Shown here piece by piece: positions 36,536 through 45,487 of a stretch of 64,000 nt of DNA. Position 1 is the stretch's first letter; every line of letters begins with the position of its first letter. Location of the stretch: assembly GCA_963843385.1 (NCBI GenBank), contig CAWJJY010000009.1, positions 18,811 through 82,810 of the forward strand. The letters are read 5' to 3'. Below the pieces are notes generated by a model. The model saw only the letters and a program-made list of their open reading frames with translations, made no database searches and was not told the DNA's origin. This stretch comes from CAVOHU01 sp963843385. Its GTDB lineage: Bacteria > Acidobacteriota > Vicinamibacteria > Vicinamibacterales > JAKQTR01. The translations under genes were made by a program, and so were the position numbers.

Positions 36536-36612
36536 GCCGGTGTAGCTCAGTTGGTCAGAGCACGCGGCTCATATCCGCGGAGTCAGAGGTTCAAGTCCTC
36601 TCACCGGCACCA
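36536..36612 (+). tRNA. tRNA with CAU anticodon (Met or Ile2)
   Basis: A full cloverleaf of 77 bases with encoded CCA. Acceptor GCCGGTG pairs with CACCGGC, D arm GCTC/GAGC, anticodon stem CGCGG/CCGCG around loop CTCATAT (anticodon CAT), T arm AGAGG/CCTCT with TTCAAGT. CAU is read as Met, or as Ile once lysidine is added. The T loop and adjacency to tilS favour Ile2, but bases 4-69 and 5-68 do not decide it. Confidence 0.93.
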
Positions 36613-36681
36613 GTTTGGAAAGGGGCTGTGCGTGGCGGCGCGCGGCCCATTCCCGTCTTGATGCCAGCCTGCCGCCATCCC

Positions 36682-38121
36682 ATGTCGTCCCTCGACGAGC
36701 GCGTGTGGCACGCCGTTCGGCGTCACGCCCTGCTCACGCCCGGTGCGCGAGTGGTCGTGGCGGTGTCGGGCGGATCCGACTCGGTGGCGCTGCTGCACCT
36801 TGTGCACGGGATGGCCGCCGCGCACGACGCCTCAGTGCCGTTTGAGCTGGCCGGCATCGCGCACCTGAACCACCTGTTGCGCGGGGCCGAAAGCGACGGC
36901 GACGAGGAATTCTGCCGCGAGCTGGCCGCATCGCTCCTCGTGAGGTTCGATTCGGCCCGTGTCGATGTCGAGGCGGCCGCGATCGAGGATCAGGTGTCGG
37001 TCGAGGTTGCCGCGCACAACGCGAGGTACGCGTTCCTTCGCGAGGCAGCCACCAGGTTGCGGGGAGACGTCATCGTGCTCGGTCACACGAAGAACGACCA
37101 GGCCGAGACCTACCTGCTGCGCCTGCTGCGCGGAGCCGGATCGGCCGGCCTGGCCGGGATGTCGTCGCGCCGCGGGAGGTTCATCCGGCCGCTGCTCGAC
37201 CTCACGCGGGACGAGTTGCGCGGGTGGCTTCGGGACAGGGGGCTGCCGTATCGGGAAGACGCGTCGAACGCCGATGTGGCCATCCCACGAAACAGGATCA
37301 GGCACGAGCTGCTGCCGCTGCTCGAAGAGCGATTCACGCCCGCGGCGGTCGAGGTGCTGGCCAGAAACGCGCGGCTTGCGCGACATGACGAGGAGTGGAT
37401 GGCCGAGCAAGCTGTTGCGGCCTCCGGCCGGGTGGTCACCATTGGCGCGAACCACAGCCGTAGCCTCGACATCGAGGCCCTGACGGCTCTGCCCCCCGCC
37501 CTGGCCCTTCGTGTCGTGCGGATCGCGCTCGCCGACACGGCCGGATCACGGTTTTGTGGCCTGGACCAGGTCGAGTCCGTGCTGGCGATCACCTCGGGAT
37601 TGGACGAAAAAGCCCCGGCGGCGGATCTCCCCGGCGTTCGGGTGGAACGAATTGGCGCAAACGTTGTCTTAACAAGTAGCGGGAATCGAAGGGAGCCTCT
37701 GGTCGACGCGTGGCGGTATCCGCTGCCCGTCCCTGGTTCCCTCCGAGTTCCCGAGGCGCAATGCGAGATCTCCGCCCGGGTCGAGGCACGAGGTGCCGGG
37801 CCCGCCGGTTCTGTTTTCCAGCTTGCGTCCGACCGTGCGGCTATCGACGCGAATCTGGCGGAAAACGGCCTGTTCGTTCGCTCGCGAAAGGCCGGGGACG
37901 CCTTCCAGCCGCTCGGGCTGGGGGGGCGGAAGAAGCTGCAGGACGTGCTCGTCGATCGGAAGGTGCCGCGACCCGTTCGTGACCGGGTCCCTCTCGTCGT
38001 CGATGGTCACGACCGGATCGTGTGGGTGGCCGGGCACCTGATCGCCGAGGACGCCAAGGTCACCGATCGGACGCAACGCGTGGTAATATTAGAACTTAGC
38101 CAGTTGGGAGATGGTGCGTGA
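36682..38121 (+). CDS. tilS: tRNA(Ile)-lysidine synthetase
   Basis: 479 residues from the ATG of MSSLDERVWHAV; the ATG at 36661 and an upstream GTG are alternatives. ATP pyrophosphatase that puts lysidine on C34 of tRNA(Ile2), changing AUG to AUA reading. P-loop SGGSDS at 29-34, LGHTKNDQAETYLLRLLRG, IPRNRIRHELLPLL, then the C-terminal TilS domain (RKAGDAFQPLGLGGRKKLQD). Seventy bases after the CAU tRNA, its possible substrate. Stop overlaps the GTG of ftsH. Confidence 0.93.
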   Translation: MSSLDERVWHAVRRHALLTPGARVVVAVSGGSDSVALLHLVHGMAAAHDASVPFELAGIAHLNHLLRGAESDGDEEFCRELAASLLVRFDSARVDVEAAAIEDQVSVEVAAHNARYAFLREAATRLRGDVIVLGHTKNDQAETYLLRLLRGAGSAGLAGMSSRRGRFIRPLLDLTRDELRGWLRDRGLPYREDASNADVAIPRNRIRHELLPLLEERFTPAAVEVLARNARLARHDEEWMAEQAVAASGRVVTIGANHSRSLDIEALTALPPALALRVVRIALADTAGSRFCGLDQVESVLAITSGLDEKAPAADLPGVRVERIGANVVLTSSGNRREPLVDAWRYPLPVPGSLRVPEAQCEISARVEARGAGPAGSVFQLASDRAAIDANLAENGLFVRSRKAGDAFQPLGLGGRKKLQDVLVDRKVPRPVRDRVPLVVDGHDRIVWVAGHLIAEDAKVTDRTQRVVILELSQLGDGA

Positions 38122-40031
38122 ATTCCACTCTGAAGAGCCTCCTGTTCTGGTTGGTCCTCGTGATCGTTGGGGTGTTGGTCTGGAACTTCTCGACCACGCT
38201 CCAGCCGCGGGACCGGCCCGTCTCATTCAGCGATTTCATGTCCTGGGTGGACTCCGGGCAGGTGTCCGCGGTCACCATCACCGGCAATGAGATTACGGGC
38301 ACGACCAAGGCCAACGAGACCTTCCGCACCTACGCACCGCCCCAGTACGAAGGTCTGGCGAACAAGCTGATCGAGCGCAGCGTGTCGGTCAAGGCCGAGA
38401 AGGAATCGGCTTCTCCCTGGGCGTCGATCCTCTACTCCTGGGCGCCGGCGCTGCTGATGATCGGCTTCTGGATCTTCTTCATGCGCCAGATGCAGGGCGG
38501 GAGCAGCAAGGCCCTGTCGTTCGGCAAGAGCAAGGCGAAGCTCTCGTCGGGGACCCAGAAGAAGGTCACCTTCAAGGACGTCGCCGGCGTAGACGAGGCG
38601 AAGGAGGAGCTGCAGGAGATCATCGAGTTCCTCAAGGAGCCGCAGAAGTTCCAGAAGCTGGGCGGCCACATCCCGAAGGGTGTGCTCCTCATGGGTGCGC
38701 CCGGCACCGGCAAGACACTGCTCGCGCGCGCGGTCGCCGGCGAGGCCAACGTTCCGTTCTTCTCGATCAGCGGCTCGGACTTCGTCGAGATGTTCGTCGG
38801 CGTGGGCGCCTCGCGGGTGCGCGACCTGTTCGAGCAGGGCAAGAAGAACGCGCCGTGCATCGTCTTCATCGACGAGATCGACGCGGTCGGGCGCCATCGC
38901 GGCGCGGGCCTCGGCGGCGGCCACGACGAGCGCGAGCAGACGCTGAACCAGTTGCTCGTCGAGATGGACGGCTTCGAGTCGAACGACGGCGTCATTCTCG
39001 TGGCGGCCACCAACCGTCCGGACGTCCTCGACCCGGCGCTGCTCCGCCCCGGCCGCTTCGACCGGCGCATCGTCGTCAATCGCCCGGATGTGCGCGGACG
39101 CGAAGGCATCCTCGGCGTCCACACCAAGAAGATCCCCCTGTCGGACGATGTGAACGTCGCGGTGCTGGCGAGGGGAACCTCGGGCTTCTCGGGCGCGGAC
39201 CTGGCGAACCTGGTCAACGAGGCCGCGCTCTACGCCGCGCGCTACAACAAGAAGACCGTGCAGATGATCGACTTCGAGTTCGCCAAGGACAAGGTCCTGA
39301 TGGGCACGGAGCGGCGCTCGATGATCATCAGCGAGGACGAGAAGCGGGTGACGGCGATCCACGAGGCGGGCCACGCGCTGCTCACGGTGGTCCTGCCGAA
39401 CGCGGATCCGATCCACAAGGTGACGATCATTCCGCGCGGCATGGCGCTCGGCCTGACGCAGCAGTTGCCGATCGACGAGAAGCACAACTACTCGCGCGAG
39501 TACCTGATGGATCAGATTGCGATCCTGCTCGGCGGGCGGCTGGCCGAAGAGATCTCGCTCGGCAGCGTCACCACCGGGGCGGGCAACGACCTCGAGCGCG
39601 CGACCGATCTCTCGCGCAAGATGGTCTGCGAGTGGGGCATGAGCGACGAGATGGGTCCGCTCACCTTCGGGAAGAAGGAAGAGCAGATCTTCCTCGGCCG
39701 CGAGATCGCGCAGCACCAGGACTACAGCGAGGACACCGCCATCAAGATCGACCAGGAAGTGCGGCGCATCGTCTCGACCAACTATGAGCGGGCGCGTGAC
39801 GCCATCACGAGCCACAAGGACGCGTTGGTGCAGATCGCCGACGAGTTGCTCTCGCGCGAGGTGCTCGACGGGGAGCAGGTGAAGAAGATCGTGGCAGGCG
39901 AACAACTCGAGGCCAAGGTGATCGCGCCCGGGGCCCAGCCTCCGGCGACCGACCCCGACGCTCCTCGCACCAAGGATCGGCCTGCGCCCGTGACGCCCCC
40001 GATTCCGAGTCCGCTGCCGCAGGAACACTGA
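38118..40031 (+). CDS. ftsH: ATP-dependent zinc metalloprotease FtsH
   Basis: 637 residues from a GTG overlapping the tilS stop. Membrane AAA+ protease. Two transmembrane helices (about 7-24 and 107-122) flank a periplasmic loop; AAA+ with Walker A GAPGTGKT at 193-200, Walker B IVFIDEID, second region of homology and Arg fingers in RPGRFDRR; zinc site HEAGH at 415-419, third ligand Asp in GAGNDLERA. The C-terminus is a Pro-rich extension of about 30 residues. Confidence 0.97.
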   Translation: MNSTLKSLLFWLVLVIVGVLVWNFSTTLQPRDRPVSFSDFMSWVDSGQVSAVTITGNEITGTTKANETFRTYAPPQYEGLANKLIERSVSVKAEKESASPWASILYSWAPALLMIGFWIFFMRQMQGGSSKALSFGKSKAKLSSGTQKKVTFKDVAGVDEAKEELQEIIEFLKEPQKFQKLGGHIPKGVLLMGAPGTGKTLLARAVAGEANVPFFSISGSDFVEMFVGVGASRVRDLFEQGKKNAPCIVFIDEIDAVGRHRGAGLGGGHDEREQTLNQLLVEMDGFESNDGVILVAATNRPDVLDPALLRPGRFDRRIVVNRPDVRGREGILGVHTKKIPLSDDVNVAVLARGTSGFSGADLANLVNEAALYAARYNKKTVQMIDFEFAKDKVLMGTERRSMIISEDEKRVTAIHEAGHALLTVVLPNADPIHKVTIIPRGMALGLTQQLPIDEKHNYSREYLMDQIAILLGGRLAEEISLGSVTTGAGNDLERATDLSRKMVCEWGMSDEMGPLTFGKKEEQIFLGREIAQHQDYSEDTAIKIDQEVRRIVSTNYERARDAITSHKDALVQIADELLSREVLDGEQVKKIVAGEQLEAKVIAPGAQPPATDPDAPRTKDRPAPVTPPIPSPLPQEH

Positions 40032-40038
40032 AACGAGC

Positions 40039-40065
40039 GGCCTGGAAGCAATTCCGGGCCAGGCC
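40039..40065 (+). terminator. Hairpin after ftsH
   Basis: GGCCTGG (40039-40045) and CCAGGCC (40059-40065) pair across a 13-base loop just past the ftsH stop. No T run follows. The downstream genes may still be reached by read-through, as folP follows 290 bases later. Confidence 0.3.
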
Positions 40066-40077
40066 GAGAGAGGCTCG

Positions 40078-40115
40078 GGGCTTGAGGCTTGGGGCCGGAG
40101 GCTGGGGCCTGGCGG
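40078..40115 (+). repeat. GGCTTGG/GGCTGGG heptamer run
   Basis: GGGGCTTGAGGCTTGGGG and GGAGGCTGGGG units between ftsH and folP. A further CCGCCAGCCTCCAGC run lies right before the folP start (40308-40322). Confidence 0.6.
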
Positions 40116-40323
40116 CCCTGCTCTCGTCCCGCTGAACGCCTGTCTGGCAGAGCTACCCCACTTCAATCGAACGCGGCACTTGGGGGCCGATCTCAGCGTT
40201 TCGGCCGCCTGCTCCCTGCAGTTGTTCTACACTGCTGACGAGCGCTGGGTGGAGTCGACCGGCTGGTCCGAGGCGAGTCATTCGTGGTCAGAGGAGAACG
40301 TTCCCGGCCGCCAGCCTCCAGCG

Positions 40324-41199
40324 ATGCCCATGTCCATCTTCCCTCGCGCGATCTACCGCGTCCCTCTGCCCTCCGGCCGCGCGCTGGAACTCGGAAAGCG
40401 CACGCTCGTGATGGGCATCGTGAACGTCACCCCAGACTCGTTCGCGGAGCCCGGGCCGCGAGGGGTGGACGAAGCCATCCGCCTGGCGATCGCCCTCGAG
40501 GCCGAAGGTGCCGACATCCTGGATATTGGCGGAGAGTCCACGCGCCCTGGCGCGGACGCCGTGTCGGCGGAGCAGGAACTGGCGCGGGTGCTGCCGGTCA
40601 TCGAGGCCCTGGTGCCGGTCGTCAAGGTCCCGATTTCAGTGGACACCTACAAGGCACAGGTCGCCTCGGCGGCCATCGCGGCCGGTGCGACGATCATCAA
40701 CGATATCAGCGGTCTAAGGTATGATCCGACACTTGGGGACGTGGCTGCCGGGACCGGGGCGGCGCTGGTCCTGATGCACACCCGCGGCCGCTCGCGGGAG
40801 ATGTACCGCGAGGCGGTCTACCACGACGTCGCCGCCGAAGTGGTCGACGAGCTCGGCGCGTCACTCTCGATGGCCAGGCGCGCGGGCGTGGAGAAGTCGC
40901 GGGTGATGCTCGATCCCGGGCTCGGGTTCGCGAAAGCGGCCAGCCAGAGCTACGAAGCGCTGGCGGCGCTGCCGCTCCTGGCGGAACTCGGGTGCCCGGT
41001 GCTGGTGGGCCCATCCCGGAAGTCGTTTCTCGGCGGCGCGCCGGGGGCCACCAGGCCGGCAGACCGCGACTGGGGCACGGCCGCGGCGGTTGCCGCCGCG
41101 ATCCTGCTCGGAGCGCACATTGTCCGGGTCCACGCCGTCCGGCCGATGATCGACGTGGCGCGTGTCGCGGACGCCATCAGGAAGCACGCCGGGGTGTGA
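40324..41199 (+). CDS. folP: Dihydropteroate synthase
   Basis: 291 residues from the ATG at 40324; the ATG at 40330 is equally good. Joins p-aminobenzoate to dihydropterin pyrophosphate in folate synthesis. Motifs MGIVNVTPDSF, DIGGESTRPGAD, ISVDTYKAQVA, IINDISGLR, LDPGLGFAKAASQS and VGPSRKSFLG are canonical. It lies between ftsH and the cdaA operon, 58 bases before cdaA. Confidence 0.95.
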   Translation: MPMSIFPRAIYRVPLPSGRALELGKRTLVMGIVNVTPDSFAEPGPRGVDEAIRLAIALEAEGADILDIGGESTRPGADAVSAEQELARVLPVIEALVPVVKVPISVDTYKAQVASAAIAAGATIINDISGLRYDPTLGDVAAGTGAALVLMHTRGRSREMYREAVYHDVAAEVVDELGASLSMARRAGVEKSRVMLDPGLGFAKAASQSYEALAALPLLAELGCPVLVGPSRKSFLGGAPGATRPADRDWGTAAAVAAAILLGAHIVRVHAVRPMIDVARVADAIRKHAGV

Positions 41200-41257
41200 A
41201 TCGCCTCGGGCCGCCCGGAGGTTCGGAGCGGACACGGATGCGACAGATCGAATCCAC

Positions 41258-42073
41258 ATGAACTGGTTCGTCAACACCTTCCAGCGGCCGCCGGTCGCCT
41301 GGAACGATTTCCTCGACATCGTGATCGCGGCGGTGGCGATCTACGAGGTGTTGAAGCTCATGCGCGGCACCAGAGCCGTGCAGATGGGCATCGGTGTCGG
41401 CTTGATCGTCGCGCTGTTCTACGTGTCGCGCTGGTGGCGGCTCGACACGGTGAACTGGCTCATCCGGAACATCTTCGGCTACGTCGTGTTCGCGGCGATC
41501 GTGCTGTTCCAGTCCGAGATCCGGCGGACGCTGGCGCACCTCGGGCGGGCGCGGTTGTTCAAGTACTTCACGCGAGCGGAAGCCGCGGACGAGCTGGTCG
41601 AGGACCTGGTGGTGGCCTCGGCCATGCTCGCGAGCCAGCGCACCGGAGCCATCATCGCGATCGAGCGCGACATCGGCCTGCGGAACTACATCGAGGGTGG
41701 CATCCCGCTCGACGCGATGGTCACCTACGACCTGCTCTTGAGCATCTTCCAGACCAAGTCGCCGCTCCACGATGGAGCCGTCATCATCCAGGGCGATCGG
41801 ATCGCGGCGGCCGCGTGCTTCCTGCCACTGACCGTGAACCCGACGGTCAGCAAGGATCTCGGCACGCGACACCGCGCGGCCATCGGCCTGACCGAGGAGA
41901 GCGACGCGGTCGCCATCGTCGTGTCCGAGGAGTCCGGACGCATCTCGGTCGCGCAGGACGGCAAGATCGATCGCGGGCTCACCGTTGACCTCCTGCGGGC
42001 CCGGCTGCAGGGGCTCGCGCTGCAGAAGCGCAAGCCCGCGGAGCGCCGGAACCTGAGCCAGACGTTCGACTAG
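41258..42073 (+). CDS. cdaA: Diadenylate cyclase CdaA
   Basis: 271 residues from the ATG at 41258. Makes cyclic di-AMP. Three N-terminal membrane helices, then the DAC domain with LHDGAVII (DGA) and GTRHRAAIGLTEE (RHR), both intact. Cyclic di-AMP controls osmotic balance and cell wall state in many bacteria. Followed by cdaR after two bases and then glmM, the classical cdaA-cdaR-glmM order seen in Firmicutes. Confidence 0.95.
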   Translation: MNWFVNTFQRPPVAWNDFLDIVIAAVAIYEVLKLMRGTRAVQMGIGVGLIVALFYVSRWWRLDTVNWLIRNIFGYVVFAAIVLFQSEIRRTLAHLGRARLFKYFTRAEAADELVEDLVVASAMLASQRTGAIIAIERDIGLRNYIEGGIPLDAMVTYDLLLSIFQTKSPLHDGAVIIQGDRIAAAACFLPLTVNPTVSKDLGTRHRAAIGLTEESDAVAIVVSEESGRISVAQDGKIDRGLTVDLLRARLQGLALQKRKPAERRNLSQTFD

Positions 42074-42075
42074 CG

Positions 42076-42984
42076 ATGTACAACCCATTCCGCAACGTCG
42101 GGCTGAAGCTGCTGGCGGTGCTGATCGCCCTCCTGCTGTGGTTTGCCGTGGCGGGCGAGCAGGTGGTCGAACGGCGGATACGCGCGCCGCTCGAGCTGCA
42201 GAACATCCCGGAAGGACTCGAGATCGTCGGCGATACGCCCTCGGCCGTGGACGTGCGCGTCAGGGGCGCGTCCAGCACGCTCGCACACCTCGCTTCGGGC
42301 GACGTGGTGGCCGTGCTGGAACTGTCCACCGCGAAGGCCGGCAGGAAGATCTTCCCGTTGTCGTCCGAGCAGGTCCGCGCGCCGTTCGGCGTCGAAGTGA
42401 CCTTTGTCTCGCCCGGGACGACGACGCTCGTCTTCGAGCAGTCGGTGTCGCGAATGATCCCGGTGGCGCCGTCGGTTGAAGGGGACCCTGCGCCGGGCTT
42501 TGTCGTCGAGCGCGTGGTCGTGGACCCGCCTGAGATCGAAGTGACGGGGCCGCAAAGCGCTCTGCGAGGCACCCTCCAGGCGCTGACCGAGCCGGTCTCG
42601 ATCCAGGGCGCCACCGATACGGTGCGCGAGACGGTGACGATGGGGTTGCCGAACAACGCCTTGAGGCTCCAGAACCCGCGCCCGGCGCGCCTCACGGTCG
42701 AGATTGCCCCGGTGCCAGGCGAGCGCAGGTTCGACCGGGTGCCGGTGCGGGTGAAGAACCTGGGCCCGGCGCTCTCGTTCCTGGCGACTCCGGCGGAGGT
42801 GTCCGTCACCGTGCGCGGCGCCGAAGCCAGCCTGAAGGATCTCGACCTCGACAGCCTGCAGGCCTCGGTGGACGTGAACGGCGTGGGGCCCGGCCGCTAC
42901 AACCTGCCCGTCCACCTGGCCGGGTCGAAACTGTTCGTCGTCGTCCGCATCGAACCGGCCCAGGTTCAGGTGAGGCTCAAGTAG
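42076..42984 (+). CDS. cdaR: YbbR-domain protein, CdaA regulator
   Basis: 302 residues. One N-terminal membrane anchor (LKLLAVLIALLLWFAVAG), then about three YbbR repeats on the outside, each with a strand pattern such as ALELQNIPEGLEIV, PAPGFVVERVVVDPPEIEVTGP and LGPALSFLATPAEVSVTVRG. In Firmicutes CdaR modulates CdaA. Position after cdaA and before glmM supports the name. Confidence 0.9.
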   Translation: MYNPFRNVGLKLLAVLIALLLWFAVAGEQVVERRIRAPLELQNIPEGLEIVGDTPSAVDVRVRGASSTLAHLASGDVVAVLELSTAKAGRKIFPLSSEQVRAPFGVEVTFVSPGTTTLVFEQSVSRMIPVAPSVEGDPAPGFVVERVVVDPPEIEVTGPQSALRGTLQALTEPVSIQGATDTVRETVTMGLPNNALRLQNPRPARLTVEIAPVPGERRFDRVPVRVKNLGPALSFLATPAEVSVTVRGAEASLKDLDLDSLQASVDVNGVGPGRYNLPVHLAGSKLFVVVRIEPAQVQVRLK

Positions 42985-43044
42985 GCACGGGACGCGAACG
43001 CCCGCCGCCATCGATCACAGTACCGGGCATCGAGCGTGGGAGCC

Positions 43045-44385
43045 ATGAGTCAGCGACTGTTTGGAACCGATGGTGTGCGTGGCCGCGCGGGGGAATCCCC
43101 GCTCGATCGGCGGACGATCCGCCGTCTCGGCAGCGCCCTGGTGCGTGCCATGGCGGGCCGATCGGATCGCCCGCATCTGCTCATCGGCCGCGACACGCGC
43201 GAGTCGGGAGCCTGGATCGAGCGCGAACTGGCCGCCGGGGCCGGTGCAGCGGGCGCCGCGGTGACCAGCGCGGGCGTGATTTCGACGCCGGCCGTGGCCT
43301 ACCTGACGCGCGCCGAGGGATTCGCGGCCGGCCTCGTGATCTCGGCGTCGCACAATCCGTTCGAGGACAACGGCATCAAGGTGTTCTCCGGGGCCGGCGA
43401 GAAGCTCAGCGAGCAGTTCGAGTCCAAGGTGGAAGCGATCGTGGCGGATCAGTCGTGGGAGGAGCCGGCGGGTGAGGCGCCGGCGATCGAGACCGTCGAT
43501 CTGTCCGGCGACTATCTTTCGCATGCCCGCAAGGCCCTGGGCGGGCCGTTGCCCGAGAACGCACGCCGGATCGCGGTTGACTGCGGCAACGGGGCCACAG
43601 GCGGCCTCGCGCCGCGGCTGCTGCGCGACCTCGGTTTCGAGATCACGGCGATCGGCTGCAATCCGGACGGCCGCAACATCAACTTCGGCTGCGGATCGAC
43701 CGCGCCCGCTCAGCTGGCGCGACTCGTCATCGAGGCCGGCTGCAGCCTCGGCGTGGCGTTCGACGGCGACGGCGACCGGGCCATCTTCGTCAACGAGGAG
43801 GGACACGTCGTCGACGGCGACGCGGTCATGTACCTGTGCGCCCGGCACATGAACGCCACGGGACGCCTTCCTGGCAGCGCCATTGTCGCAACCGTGATGA
43901 GCAACATCGGCCTCGAAATCGCGCTGCGCGATATCGGGATCGATCTGGTGCGGTGCCCGGTGGGCGACAAGTACGTCATGGAGGAAATGCAGCGTCGCAG
44001 CCTCGCGCTTGGCGGCGAACAGTCGGGACACGTGATCTTCGCCGAATCGCTCTTCACCGGCGACGGCCTGGTCACCGCGCTGAACGTGCTGCGCGTCATG
44101 GCCGAAACGGGACAGTCGCTCGGTCAACTCTCGGGCGGGCTGAAGACGTATCCCCAGACGCTGGTCAACGTGCGCGTTCGCGAAAAGAGGGACGTGAGGA
44201 CGCTGCCGGAAGTGGCGGCGGCCATCGACGCCGTCGAGAAGCGGCTCGCCAACCGCGGGCGGCTGCTGGTGCGGTACTCGGGAACCGAACCGTTGCTGCG
44301 CATCATGCTCGAAGGAGAGCACCAGCACGAGATCCAGGCGTGGGCCGAGGAAATCGCCGGCGTGGTCCGCGCGCACCTCGGCTAG
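43045..44385 (+). CDS. glmM: Phosphoglucosamine mutase
   Basis: 446 residues from the ATG at 43045 with GGGAG four bases upstream; a GTG at 43036 is in frame. Converts glucosamine-6-P to glucosamine-1-P for peptidoglycan. FGTDGVRG start, active-site Ser in VISASHNP, metal loop DGDGDRA, sugar loop GGEQSGHVIF and phosphate loop RYSGTEPLLRIM are all present. In Firmicutes GlmM binds and inhibits CdaA. Confidence 0.96.
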   Translation: MSQRLFGTDGVRGRAGESPLDRRTIRRLGSALVRAMAGRSDRPHLLIGRDTRESGAWIERELAAGAGAAGAAVTSAGVISTPAVAYLTRAEGFAAGLVISASHNPFEDNGIKVFSGAGEKLSEQFESKVEAIVADQSWEEPAGEAPAIETVDLSGDYLSHARKALGGPLPENARRIAVDCGNGATGGLAPRLLRDLGFEITAIGCNPDGRNINFGCGSTAPAQLARLVIEAGCSLGVAFDGDGDRAIFVNEEGHVVDGDAVMYLCARHMNATGRLPGSAIVATVMSNIGLEIALRDIGIDLVRCPVGDKYVMEEMQRRSLALGGEQSGHVIFAESLFTGDGLVTALNVLRVMAETGQSLGQLSGGLKTYPQTLVNVRVREKRDVRTLPEVAAAIDAVEKRLANRGRLLVRYSGTEPLLRIMLEGEHQHEIQAWAEEIAGVVRAHLG

Positions 44386-44490
44386 AACGGTTCGGGGCAC
44401 AGCATGGCAATCGGGCCGTGGCGTGGATATCCGGCCTTGTGAGGCCTGACTCGCAGTGAGACCAGAAAGACGAACGTCAGCCGCGTGAAT

Positions 44491-44523
44491 GCGTGACTGG
44501 TCGCCAGCCGCCAGCCACCAGCC
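44491..44523 (+). repeat. Single repeat-family unit before the LsrF-like gene
   Basis: GCGTGACTGGTC followed directly by GCCAGCCGCCAGCC and CACCAGCC, the core-plus-heptamer arrangement of the family. It lies about 35 bases upstream of the LsrF-type ATG. Confidence 0.7.
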
Positions 44524-44557
44524 GAGAGATTGTCCAGCATCGAGGAGCACCCGTCCG

Positions 44558-45460
44558 ATGGCCGACGTTGATACCGTCAAAGAGACCAAGAACTTCCACG
44601 TCGACGTGCCGCAGCTGCACGAGGGCTTCTACCTGAAGGGCGCTCACCAGCTCGACTGGGGCATGCGAAACCGCATGGCCCGCATCTTCAGGCCTGCGAC
44701 CGGCCGCACCGTGATGCTGGCGATCGACCACGGGTATTTCCTTGGACCGACCTCCGGCCTCGAGCGGCCGGACATCACGATCGTTCCGCTCCTGCCATAC
44801 GCGGACGCGTTGATGCTCACCCGCGGCATCCTCCGTTCGATCGTGCCGTCGACCTTCGGCCAGGGCGTTGTCATTCGCGCCAGCGGCGGCCCCAGCACGC
44901 TCAAGGAGCTGTCGAACGAGCACCTGGCGATGGATATCGATGACTGCATTCGCCTGAACGTCTCGGCGATGGCCGTCCAGGTGCACATCGGCGGTGAATT
45001 CGAAACGCAGACGGTCACCAACATGACGCGCCTGGTCGACATGGGCCTGCGCGCGGGCATCCCGACGATGGGCGTGACGGCGGTGGGGAAGAACCTGGCG
45101 CGCGACGCCCGATACCTGGGCCTTGCCACCCGGATCTGTGCCGAGCTGGGCGCGCAGATCGTCAAGACGTACTACTGCCCGGAGGATTTCGAATCGGTCA
45201 CCGCCGGGTGCCCCGTTCCCATCGTCATGGCCGGCGGCAAGAAACTGCCCGAGCTCGAAGCCCTGACCATGGCCTACAACGCCGTGTCGCAGGGCGCGGC
45301 GGGCGTCGACATGGGACGGAACATCTTCCAATCCGACGCGCCGATCGCGATGATCCAGGCCGTCGGGAAGGTCGTGCACGAACTGATGCGCCCCAACGAC
45401 GCTTACGACCTGTTCCGCACCCTCCGGAGCGAACAGAAGCGGAAGAGCAAGCGCCGGTAG
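44558..45460 (+). CDS. LsrF-type class I aldolase/thiolase near BMC genes
   Basis: 300 residues, GAGGAG ten bases upstream. Collinear with E. coli LsrF (3-hydroxy-5-phosphonooxypentane-2,4-dione thiolase) over its full length: KGAHQLDWGMRNRMARIF, TVMLAIDHGYFLGPTSGLER, RLVDMGLRAGIPTMGVT and a Schiff-base Lys203 in IVKTYY at the LsrF position. The E. coli enzyme ends autoinducer-2 catabolism, but no lsrACDB, lsrK, lsrR or lsrG gene is nearby. Here it pairs with a sugar-phosphate aldolase upstream of shell genes, so a related phosphoketose or aldol substrate is more likely. No encapsulation helix is seen at its termini; luminal location is unproven. Confidence 0.85.
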   Translation: MADVDTVKETKNFHVDVPQLHEGFYLKGAHQLDWGMRNRMARIFRPATGRTVMLAIDHGYFLGPTSGLERPDITIVPLLPYADALMLTRGILRSIVPSTFGQGVVIRASGGPSTLKELSNEHLAMDIDDCIRLNVSAMAVQVHIGGEFETQTVTNMTRLVDMGLRAGIPTMGVTAVGKNLARDARYLGLATRICAELGAQIVKTYYCPEDFESVTAGCPVPIVMAGGKKLPELEALTMAYNAVSQGAAGVDMGRNIFQSDAPIAMIQAVGKVVHELMRPNDAYDLFRTLRSEQKRKSKRR

Positions 45461-45487
45461 CGCTCTCTTTCGAGCCCGAAGAGCGAC

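Noticed and set aside
7829..45460. AI-2 system made of the AI-2E-family protein and the LsrF-like enzyme
   Set aside because: They are 36 kb apart, the AI-2E family name does not prove AI-2 transport, and no lsr or luxS genes were seen.
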